Positions 7,565-13,675 of a stretch of DNA of 22,389 nt are shown one piece after another. Numbering within the stretch: the first letter of the stretch is position 1; each line of letters starts with the position of its first letter. The stretch lies in assembly GCA_050946255.1 (NCBI GenBank), contig JBMNUL010000023.1:1-22389 (forward strand), in the 5' to 3' direction. Both the position numbers and the translations under genes were made by a program. The stretch is from JBMNUL01 sp050946255. Its GTDB lineage: Bacteria; Actinomycetota; Coriobacteriia; Coriobacteriales; CADBOM01. The notes beneath the pieces are model-generated. The model saw nothing but the letters and a program-made list of their open reading frames with translations, had not been told where the DNA came from and made no database searches.

Positions 7565-8092
7565 TCACATCTGCGATAGCTCGACCACATCTGTGATCTC
7601 TGGATCGACGACATGTCCCTCGGGGTCCTTGCTAACTCCGAGGCAGCGAACAGGGCAATACTCGACGCAAGCGGGACCCTCTGGCCTCGTCCTGCAGAGG
7701 TCGCACTTCTTCGCACGCCATTCCTTGCGGGTGTGACCTTTAGCCATGTTTATCCTGGGAGGATCGAACTTGCATTTCTTGATGCACATCCCGCATCCGA
7801 TGCAGAACTCCTCGTTGATGTAGACGATGCCATTCTCGTCAATGCACATCGCCTCATCTTTCTTTGGGCAGGCCTCATAGCATGGGTGGTCATCGCACTG
7901 CTGGCACGAATAGATCGTGGTAACGCAGTTGCGCGACCCTCCCCTCTTGGCGAAGATCCTGTTATGGCTAGGACTCACCAATCCATCATGCAACAACGAG
8001 CAGATGGCCTCACAGGAATTGCACCCCGCGCAGAACGAGTACTCCCCGGAGTACTGCACGATGTGATTCCCGAATTTCGAATTGTCGGGCAT
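7565..8092 (-). CDS. Four-cluster ferredoxin subunit paired with AOR
   Basis: This 175-residue polyferredoxin has sixteen Cys in four groups: Cys21/24/27/31, Cys63/66/71/75, Cys97/100/103/107 and Cys130/133/142/146. This fits four [4Fe-4S] clusters in the DmsB/HycB-like fold. It should carry electrons between the AOR catalytic subunit encoded 10 bp downstream and a soluble acceptor. A longer frame begins at 8131. The ATG at 8092 (MPDNSKF) is chosen because AAAGGAG stands 9 nt upstream and the preceding residues lack family character. There is no signal peptide or membrane segment. It is the first gene of the ferredoxin–AOR–SDR–hom run; its upstream region contains a promoter-like pair and two TGCAC-type inverted repeats. 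Confidence 0.9.
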   Translation of the reverse strand: MPDNSKFGNHIVQYSGEYSFCAGCNSCEAICSLLHDGLVSPSHNRIFAKRGGSRNCVTTIYSCQQCDDHPCYEACPKKDEAMCIDENGIVYINEEFCIGCGMCIKKCKFDPPRINMAKGHTRKEWRAKKCDLCRTRPEGPACVEYCPVRCLGVSKDPEGHVVDPEITDVVELSQM

Positions 8093-8193
8093 GGCACCCG
8101 TCTCCTTTCCAATACGCCCAGATTGCAGCAAGGACAGAACGGCTCGCTACAAGCTGGGCAATGAAAAAACTTCCCCCTGTTCCCTTTTTGGTT

Positions 8194-8223
8194 ATTCTAA
8201 TTACAAGAATATGAAAATAGCAA
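8194..8223 (-). promoter_or_regulatory. Candidate promoter of the ferredoxin–AOR operon
   Basis: On the minus strand TTGCTA (8223-8218) is separated by 18 bp from TAGAAT (8199-8194), placing the transcript start near 8187 and a leader of about 95 nt before the ferredoxin ATG. The match is moderate and other AT-rich positions are possible. Confidence 0.4.
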
Positions 8224-8302
8224 AAACGAGATAAAGCGGGCTACTGAGAAATCTGCGAACCAGTATTTCTTCTTTAGTTTCCGTCTAATTTTCGAACAGC
8301 TT

Positions 8303-8339
8303 TTGCACTCGCTACGATTTTGTCGTTTTCGTAGTGCAA
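8303..8339. promoter_or_regulatory. TTGCAC/GTGCAA imperfect inverted repeat
   Basis: TTGCAC (8303-8308) and TACGA (8313-8317) are mirrored by TCGTA (8329-8333) and GTGCAA (8334-8339), with a 4-nt asymmetry in the left arm. It lies upstream of the ferredoxin–AOR promoter candidate and 14 bp from the palindrome at 8353-8365. It may be a second, weaker operator sharing the TGCAC half-site, or a hairpin at the 3' end of the regulator transcript (no T run follows). Confidence 0.4.
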
Positions 8340-8352
8340 GTGGAGGTCAGAT

Positions 8353-8365
8353 GTGCACTTTGCAC
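8353..8365. promoter_or_regulatory. RTGCA-N3-TGCAY palindrome, copy 1
   Basis: GTGCACTTTGCAC is a 13-bp palindrome, GTGCA/TGCAC with a 3-bp centre. It lies just downstream of the regulator stop codon (8369) and about 260 bp upstream of the ferredoxin start. The same pattern recurs at 10432-10444 and 15888-15900. It is a candidate operator of the ferredoxin–AOR operon. Confidence 0.55.
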
Positions 8366-8368
8366 TGC

Positions 8369-10087
8369 CTAGGAATCGAGACTCGGCAAATCTGACTCAG
8401 TTGAATCCCTTGCCGGAACCCTTTCCCTGCTTCGACGCCTGCCCTCTTCGAGGAACTTGATCTTGAAGTCGATGAGGCAGCGGTCGCGAGTTCCCTTGTT
8501 TGAGAAATCGATGTTGAAGTTCTCCTTGATCTTGTCGATGTGGTAGAGAACGGTGTTCCTGTGCATGAACAGCTGCTTAGCCGTCGAGGAGATGTTGCAA
8601 TCGCAGTTGAGATAGACCCAGAGCAGAGCGAAGTCGTCGGACCCGATTTCCTTATCGTGCTTGATGACCTTATCCAAGAAAGAGTGCGAGAAGGCAAACC
8701 TCCTGAACTTGCTCTGCTCCTGCTTGCTGTCGATCAGGTAATAGATCAGGGCATCTTCGAATGCATAAACGGTTTTCTGCTCAGAACCCTGTACCATGGA
8801 GTGCTCGACGTCTATCGCCATCTTGTACTCGCACGCGAGAGAAGCCTGCTCGTAAGCCAAGTTGATGTCATATATATCCGCAAAGACCTGGGAAGTGCCG
8901 GCGTACATATCAAATGGATCGCAGACCAAGCTGGTCACATCATTTGAAACCTTGGAAATAGAGAACGAGCCGTCATCGTCGTCATCCGCATACATCAGCA
9001 CGACCATGTCTCCGTCGTAGCGGAATGGGATGCTCTTCGAGCCGTTGATCTTCTTCATCGCGGCAACCATCGAGGTGAGATTGTCCTGACGGTCTTTCTT
9101 AGAGACGGCATTCTTGAAGAGAACGAGCTTGTATTGTGGTTTATCCGGAAAATCAAAGGACTTGAGCCTTTCCTCCACATAGCGTTTGTCCATGGGATTT
9201 CCCAAGATGAGGTTGATGAAGAACATGTCTACGGGGTTCTTGGACTCCAGCTCGCTCTTCCAGATTCTCGAGCAGAACTTGGCGTTCCAATCTATGAAGA
9301 GCCTGGCGTAGTCCAGCATTCCATCTGACATCGGCTTCTGGTCGCATACGATCATGCAGTTGCCGAAGTAATTGCCCATGCCCCAAATCGGGAGGATGAA
9401 TATCTCCACGTTCTCGCCGGAATTCGTCCTGGTGGTTATCATCTTCATGACATTTTTATCGAGCGGGGTCTCTATACCGAAGGCCTTGACCATGCGGTCC
9501 GTGTAGAAACCCGTCTCGATCAAGAGCTCGCTCAACTTGTCAGGAGCTTCCCTGTGCCTCGTATACGCCAGGAGCTTGTTCGTGTTGTCGGAAACGGCGA
9601 TGAAGTTCTCGAGGATGTCGTCGCTCGCATCGACAAGATCCTGAATCGACCCCTTTACGTTGGCAATCTGGTCCATCCTCCTGAACCAGAAGAGCATATT
9701 GATGAAGAACTCCTGAACGAGGAAAAGGATGTAGGCATAGGCACGGTCTTTCTTGACCATGAACACGCGATCCGAATATCTCGGTAGCCACAGTGGAGTT
9801 TCATCGCCATCGTGCACGACTAGGAACAACGACGATGGATGGCGTTTCAACTGTTCTTCTGCCTCTCGGCTCCTGGTGACGAACAGCACTTGGCTTTCGC
9901 GAACTCCTTGTAAATCTGGGTTTCGGTCGTCTTCGCTGGGAAGAACGCAGAAACCCCTCAGCAGCCATTTCCCATTATCCGGATTGTTGAGGACCTCCAT
10001 AGAGGACATGAAATCCTTGAACATTGCAAGCGAGACCCTTGGCAAATCCTGTTCTATGAAAAACGATGGAGTGTTTCTGCTCCTCAT
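8369..10087 (-). CDS. PucR/CdaR-type transcriptional regulator
   Basis: This 572-residue regulator ends in a PucR/CdaR-type C-terminal helix-turn-helix (residues about 497-528, beginning CNISSTAKQLFMHRNTVLYH), the signature of the HTH_30 group. The middle part (about 290-440) has the layout of the CdaR GGDEF-like domain. The N-terminal half is not one I recognise. Residues about 65-130 resemble the PucR effector domain only loosely, and 150-270 may be a sensor domain (FIAVSDNTNKLLAYT is GAF/PAS-like). A basic, Ser-rich tail of about 25 residues follows the HTH. No membrane segments are evident. The ATG at 10087 has GGGAG 7 nt upstream. It follows the zinc-ribbon gene by 21 bp, so the two are probably cotranscribed. 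Its place between Mo operon 1 and the AOR operon suggests it controls the block in response to a substrate; the effector is unknown. Confidence 0.88.
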   Translation of the reverse strand: MRSRNTPSFFIEQDLPRVSLAMFKDFMSSMEVLNNPDNGKWLLRGFCVLPSEDDRNPDLQGVRESQVLFVTRSREAEEQLKRHPSSLFLVVHDGDETPLWLPRYSDRVFMVKKDRAYAYILFLVQEFFINMLFWFRRMDQIANVKGSIQDLVDASDDILENFIAVSDNTNKLLAYTRHREAPDKLSELLIETGFYTDRMVKAFGIETPLDKNVMKMITTRTNSGENVEIFILPIWGMGNYFGNCMIVCDQKPMSDGMLDYARLFIDWNAKFCSRIWKSELESKNPVDMFFINLILGNPMDKRYVEERLKSFDFPDKPQYKLVLFKNAVSKKDRQDNLTSMVAAMKKINGSKSIPFRYDGDMVVLMYADDDDDGSFSISKVSNDVTSLVCDPFDMYAGTSQVFADIYDINLAYEQASLACEYKMAIDVEHSMVQGSEQKTVYAFEDALIYYLIDSKQEQSKFRRFAFSHSFLDKVIKHDKEIGSDDFALLWVYLNCDCNISSTAKQLFMHRNTVLYHIDKIKENFNIDFSNKGTRDRCLIDFKIKFLEEGRRRSRERVPARDSTESDLPSLDS

Positions 10088-10108
10088 CTAGCATCTCCCG
10101 CTATCCAT

Positions 10109-10309
10109 CTACTTTTTGAAACCTCCGCGCACGCCAGCTGTGTTCGTAATGCCGGCTTGAAGTGACAGCGAAGCGCCGCACTTAGCGCAAATCTTGGAGC
10201 CCCTTTCATTCTCGAACCCGCACTGCAGGCACTTGGTAACAAGAATGGGGTCCTTGATCTCTCCCCTGCACAGACCGCAGTTTATGCATGCGTATCCGCA
10301 TTTAGACAT
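10109..10309 (-). CDS. Small zinc-ribbon protein ZnR1, 66 residues
   Basis: This small protein has eight Cys: Cys4, Cys8-x2-Cys11-x2-Cys14 in ACINCGLCRG, then a classic double-knuckle ribbon with Cys27-x2-Cys30 (CLQCGFEN) and Cys42-x2-Cys45 (CAKCGASL). It should bind one or two zinc ions. The Cys8-14 group could also hold iron, but there is no full ferredoxin motif. The ATG at 10309 has GGGGAG 8 nt upstream; the frame's earlier start at 10327 is less likely. It precedes the regulator gene by 21 bp. Its N-terminal motif, Cys-Gly-x-Cys-(Lys/Arg)-Gly, is shared with the second small ribbon protein next to Mo operon 2. Its role is unknown; protein–protein contact, metal delivery or assembly of the Mo enzyme are all possible. 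Confidence 0.8.
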   Translation of the reverse strand: MSKCGYACINCGLCRGEIKDPILVTKCLQCGFENERGSKICAKCGASLSLQAGITNTAGVRGGFKK

Positions 10310-10348
10310 ATTACAAACTCCCCGCAATCTGATTTTCCGATGACGGAA

Positions 10349-10377
10349 AGGCGGTTCGGAATAAATCCGAACCGCCT
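10349..10377. terminator. Strong hairpin between Mo operon 1 and the ZnR1 gene
   Basis: AGGCGGTTCGGA (10349-10360) and TCCGAACCGCCT (10366-10377) form a perfect 12-bp stem with a 5-nt loop. On the minus strand it is followed by TTCCGTC (weak tract); on the plus strand by CTCATTTT. It probably ends the Mo operon 1 transcript, but it also lies just downstream of the promoter candidate at 10400-10430, where it could act as an attenuator for the ZnR1–regulator transcript. Confidence 0.6.
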
Positions 10378-10399
10378 CTCATTTTACAGCTAATCGGGC

Positions 10400-10430
10400 A
10401 GTATAGGACATTCAGCAAGCATTCGCCCAA
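10400..10430 (-). promoter_or_regulatory. Candidate promoter of ZnR1 and regulator
   Basis: On the minus strand TTGGGC (10430-10425) and TATACT (10405-10400) are 19 bp apart. The -10 is good; the -35 and the spacing are poor, as in activator-dependent promoters. The 13-bp palindrome at 10432-10444 abuts the -35, centred near position -45, a class II activator geometry. The spacing argument is inference. Confidence 0.4.
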
Positions 10431-10431
10431 C

Positions 10432-10444
10432 ATGCACTTTGCAT
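10432..10444. promoter_or_regulatory. RTGCA-N3-TGCAY palindrome, copy 2
   Basis: ATGCACTTTGCAT is a 13-bp palindrome (ATGCA/TGCAT, 3-bp centre) differing from copy 1 only at the two outer bases. It lies immediately upstream of the -35 of the ZnR1–regulator promoter candidate and downstream of the Mo operon 1 ferredoxin gene. If the regulator binds here it would control its own synthesis. Confidence 0.55.
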
Positions 10445-10540
10445 TCGAACAACTCCGGGCGATTGATGCGGTCCCGAAGCCTCGATCCTTTGTCGCCATC
10501 CCCAAAGGGAGAACGACCTCCGGATGGGAATCATGCCAAT

Positions 10541-10888
10541 CTAGCGAGTGAAGATGGCGATGTTCTTCTTGCCCGCCTTCTTGGCCTTCTCCGCGAGCTC
10601 CTCAATGGGTCCATACACCATCACGGCCGCCTGGCAGTGGTGAACGCAGGTTGGGAGCTTCCCCATGGCGACCCTCTCGGCACAAAGGTCACAGAGGCTC
10701 GTCGGGATAGGCAGATAGTTGTACTCATAGGAACCGTTGGAGTTCTTGCGGGGTCCATCCTGCAAGATCTTGATTCCAAAATCGCCCTTGGGCATATCGT
10801 GCTCTTTCTTGCAGGCTACCTCGCAAGCATGGCAACCCGTGCAGAACTCATAGTCGATGAAGAGTCCATATTCTCCTGGCTTGGCCAT
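10541..10888 (-). CDS. Two-cluster ferredoxin subunit of Mo enzyme 1
   Basis: This 115-residue protein has Cys16/19/22/26 (CTGCHACEVAC) and Cys66/69/81/85 (CDLC…CVHHC), enough for two [4Fe-4S] clusters. It looks like a shortened form of the DmsB/PhsB electron-transfer subunit, which normally carries four clusters. The ATG at 10888 has GGAGG 10 nt upstream and lies 20 bp after the large-subunit stop. It should pass electrons to or from the molybdopterin subunit in the cytoplasm. It closely parallels the first 90 residues of the ferredoxin subunit of Mo operon 2, including the DGPR-x-N and PTSLCDLC segments, but lacks that protein's C-terminal domain. The following 230 bp hold the palindrome and hairpin that separate it from ZnR1. 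Confidence 0.9.
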   Translation of the reverse strand: MAKPGEYGLFIDYEFCTGCHACEVACKKEHDMPKGDFGIKILQDGPRKNSNGSYEYNYLPIPTSLCDLCAERVAMGKLPTCVHHCQAAVMVYGPIEELAEKAKKAGKKNIAIFTR

Positions 10889-10908
10889 TTATCTCTTTCC
10901 TCCGCTTC

Positions 10909-13308
10909 TTAATTCTCGTGGTTGCCCCAGCCATCGTAGAAGCTCGGGGTGTCGGTCTTGTGGGAAATACCATGTGTGTAACCGCTGCCCTTGGTAACCT
11001 GATACGTGGGCTGGTCCTCGAGCTTGGTGTTCTCGGGCGTGCAAGGATAAACCTTTGCAAGACCGCACTTGATTGGAGCACCATAACCGCTCTCACCGTT
11101 CTCGCACATCGGGATCAGGTTGTTGGGGTTCGAGTCGAACACTCCGAAAAGGCTGGGCTCTGCGGCCTCTTTCTCCGGGTACCACCAACCGTGCTCGGTG
11201 GAGATGACCCTCGGGTCGAGCACATCGCAATAACGGGCGATCTGACGGCACTTGCCCATCTGGTTCTCGATCCAGGCCCACTGGCCATCCTCGATGCCGT
11301 ACTTCTTGGCAGTGTCGGGATGGATGTCGAAGCGAGGATAGGGATGCAACTCGCGGCTCGTGGTATCAGGCTGGCGCCACTCGGAATGGAAGAACTCGAA
11401 GGAGCGTTTCCCGGTGGTGAGAACGAGCGGGTACTCTTCCGTGAGCTCGGGAGTGGAGTACGGGCTTGTTGGCGGCTCCTCGTAGAACGGCAGGGGATCC
11501 ATTCCCCAAGCATTGAACAGGGTGCTGTAGAACTCGTAACGTCCAGTTGGGGTCATGAAGCCGACCTGTCCATCCGGGCGGAGCAGACCCTTCTCGTACT
11601 TCTTGTAGCGGAAATCTCCATAATGCATTCCGCCCATCTTGTGCTCGAGGTCCTCTAGCGACCAGGGGACGTCGGCATCCTGCATTCTCCAGTTCATGTA
11701 GTCGCGCGGGGTCTGGACCCACTCCGGCCACTTATCGGGGGCGAGCCTGTGACCGAGGTCGATCATGATCTGCTCGTCCTCCTTGGCCTCGTAATAGGAG
11801 CTGCACTTGGTGAGCGAGCGCATCGGGTCGAACCAGATTCGCACGCAGTCGCGCTCGTTTGACATCGCACAGGGAAGCACGAGGTCTGCAGCGGCGACGA
11901 TGAAAGGCGTCTTGAAGAGGTCGATGACGCAGATGAAATCGACATTCTCCATCGCCCTGTAGATACGTGGCGCATCCTGGCCCATGTTGGTGATCGGGTT
12001 GGAAGACTGGATCCAGAGCATGCGCACTGGCCTTGGCTTGCCGGTCTCTATTGCCTCGAGAATTGCATCGGACTGCGAGGAGGCGGTGAAGCCGTACTTC
12101 TTCAGCGGGTAACGGTCGTTGCCGAGCCTCATGTCGATCTTCTCCTGATCCACGTACTGGATTCCGGAGTTGTATCCGAACTCGAGTCCCTCTGCCTGGT
12201 CGATGAGGATGTTCCCACCGGGATTGTCGATGTTTCCGGTAACGCCAGCCAGGCAGGCAATCGCGTGCGCGGTTTGGGTTCCGATCTTCGACATGTCCAC
12301 GGCAAGGCCCCACTGAATCGAAGAGGGCTTCGACTTTGCATAGAACCGAGCGGCTTCCACAATGGTGTCCTTGTCGCACCAGCAGATCTCTGCGACCTTC
12401 TCGGGCGGGTATTCCTGAACGCGCTCTGCAAGGGCATCGTAGCCATAGGTCCAGTAGTCGATGAACTCATGATCGACGAGGTCCTCGTTGATGATGACGT
12501 TGAGCATTCCAAGTGCAAGTGCGGCGTCGGTGCCGGGACGGATCTGCAGCCAATACTTGGACCTGGAGGCGATCCAGGTGAGCTGCGGGTCCACTGTGAT
12601 GAGCTGGCTTCCGCGTTTCATGCACTCGACGATCCAATGGCCCAGGAAGGCATCAGAGTTGTTGACCACGGGGTTTGTCCCCCAGATCATGATGCACTCG
12701 GGAAGCTGCCACTCGGGATCCTCCTCATAGCGGGTCTCGCGGAACTGGGACATATCCGCAACCCACTGATTGCCCATCAGCACATAGCAGAGAGCGGTGC
12801 GGGGAAGCATGCAGGAGTCTCCGGAGAGGAAGCAGAGGGTGAGGTCCGCTCCGCCGAAGTTGGCATATTCGTTGTGGGCGATGACCTGGGAAACGTTGCG
12901 GCCTGTCCCGATCATGGAAACGATTGACTCTGGACCGCTCTCCTTCTGGAACCTGCGGACGTTCTCCTCGATGATGTCGTAGGCCTCATCCCAGGAGATG
13001 CGCTCCCACTTGTCCTCGCCGCGTTTTCCGACCCTCTTCATCGGGTATTTGAGCCTGTCGGGGTTGTTCACGATCTCGGGCAGCTCGAGGCATCTCATGC
13101 ACAGCTTGCCGTTGCTGAAGGGACTGTTGGGGTCGCCCTCTGTCTTGACGAGCTTGCCGTTCTTGTCCGTGTAGAAGATGATCTGGCACCCCTCATGGCA
13201 ACCAGGTCCCGACCACATTGTCGTACGAGTAGCGGTGAGGTCTCCTTCTTGCCAATGCAACTGCTTTGGATAAAGGTCCATGTTGTACTCGTTGTTGTAC
13301 GCAACCAT
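10909..13308 (-). CDS. Molybdopterin oxidoreductase, DMSO reductase family (Mo enzyme 1)
   Basis: This 799-residue catalytic subunit belongs to the bis-MGD DMSO reductase family. Marks are the Fe-S region (Cys37-x3-Cys41, Cys70-x2-Cys73), DRLKYPMKRVGKRGEDKWER then ISWDEAYDII, FLSGDSCMLPRT (160-171, near the expected Mo ligand; Cys166 or Ser165 are candidates), HWIVECM, RPGTDAALALGM and a C-terminal MGD domain with YPLVLTTGKRSFEFFHSEWR. The first Cys of the family pattern is absent (Gly34), while an extra Cys73 follows the last. There is no twin-arginine signal, so it is cytoplasmic. The C-terminal motifs recall the branch of acetylene hydratase, pyrogallol transhydroxylase and gut catechol dehydroxylases. 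The acetylene hydratase active-site Asp and Lys are replaced by His38 and Arg72, so that reaction is unlikely. The ATG at 13308 has GGAGAGG 10 nt upstream. The true substrate is unknown. Confidence 0.93.
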   Translation of the reverse strand: MVAYNNEYNMDLYPKQLHWQEGDLTATRTTMWSGPGCHEGCQIIFYTDKNGKLVKTEGDPNSPFSNGKLCMRCLELPEIVNNPDRLKYPMKRVGKRGEDKWERISWDEAYDIIEENVRRFQKESGPESIVSMIGTGRNVSQVIAHNEYANFGGADLTLCFLSGDSCMLPRTALCYVLMGNQWVADMSQFRETRYEEDPEWQLPECIMIWGTNPVVNNSDAFLGHWIVECMKRGSQLITVDPQLTWIASRSKYWLQIRPGTDAALALGMLNVIINEDLVDHEFIDYWTYGYDALAERVQEYPPEKVAEICWCDKDTIVEAARFYAKSKPSSIQWGLAVDMSKIGTQTAHAIACLAGVTGNIDNPGGNILIDQAEGLEFGYNSGIQYVDQEKIDMRLGNDRYPLKKYGFTASSQSDAILEAIETGKPRPVRMLWIQSSNPITNMGQDAPRIYRAMENVDFICVIDLFKTPFIVAAADLVLPCAMSNERDCVRIWFDPMRSLTKCSSYYEAKEDEQIMIDLGHRLAPDKWPEWVQTPRDYMNWRMQDADVPWSLEDLEHKMGGMHYGDFRYKKYEKGLLRPDGQVGFMTPTGRYEFYSTLFNAWGMDPLPFYEEPPTSPYSTPELTEEYPLVLTTGKRSFEFFHSEWRQPDTTSRELHPYPRFDIHPDTAKKYGIEDGQWAWIENQMGKCRQIARYCDVLDPRVISTEHGWWYPEKEAAEPSLFGVFDSNPNNLIPMCENGESGYGAPIKCGLAKVYPCTPENTKLEDQPTYQVTKGSGYTHGISHKTDTPSFYDGWGNHEN

Positions 13309-13470
13309 TCTCTATCTGCCTCTCCTCTCCAATTTCCCCATGTTAATTGCGGGATCATCCCGCCACGTGCACGGTATCCAGCCTCTTTTCAAGGCAAATA
13401 TGCTAACAAAAACAGTTTAGAAGGATTTACCTGCACTTTTTAGTCAAAGAATTACGAAATGCGATTTCAT

Positions 13471-13483
13471 ATTTGTAACAAAT
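13471..13483. promoter_or_regulatory. ATTTGT-A-ACAAAT palindrome upstream of Mo operon 1
   Basis: This perfect 13-bp palindrome with a single central base lies 24 bp upstream of the TTGACT hexamer on the Mo operon 1 strand. It is a candidate binding site for a regulator other than the one reading TGCAC sites. Confidence 0.35.
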
Positions 13484-13581
13484 GCCAAGCTGCGATAAGG
13501 GCTTTTTCGCATGCAAGTTTTCTTGATTCTCATTCGAGAATAGTGTCCACGGAAATTCCAGATTCACATGGCCCAACTCCA

Positions 13582-13617
13582 GGGAGGACGTTGGAAAACA
13601 AGCTCCAACGCCCTCCC
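13582..13617 (-). terminator. Long hairpin at the end of the flavoprotein transcript
   Basis: GGGAGGaCGTTGGA (13582-13595) faces TCCAACGcCCTCCC (13604-13617) across an 8-nt loop. The single A/C mismatch on the plus strand becomes a G·U pair in minus-strand RNA, giving a continuous 14-bp stem. This marks it as a structure of the flavoprotein mRNA. No T run follows, so it is either a factor-assisted terminator or a 3'-protecting hairpin. Confidence 0.6.
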
Positions 13618-13675
13618 TTTCAAACAGTGTGGATCCCGCACAAACTAGCCTGTAAAGCCGATAGCCTACCTGGGA

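Larger units (their letters stand above)
13309..13675. other. Upstream region of Mo operon 1
   Basis: This gene-free stretch holds, on the minus strand, the flavoprotein 3' hairpin (13582-13617), a small ATTCTC/GAGAAT hairpin near 13534-13549, and the palindrome ATTTGT-A-ACAAAT (13471-13483). A -35-like TTGACT (13447-13442) has no clear -10 partner. TGCACTTTTTA (13432-13442) matches one arm of the 13-bp palindrome only. Nearer the gene are GTGCAC (13367-13372) and a leader hairpin GCGGG-ATCAT-CCCGC (13349-13363), 41-55 nt before the ATG. No gene is supported. Confidence 0.45.

Noticed and set aside
10909..13308. Mo enzyme 1 as an acetylene hydratase
   Set aside because: Family resemblance is real, but the active-site Asp and Lys known for acetylene hydratase are His38 and Arg72, and a ferredoxin partner implies net redox chemistry.
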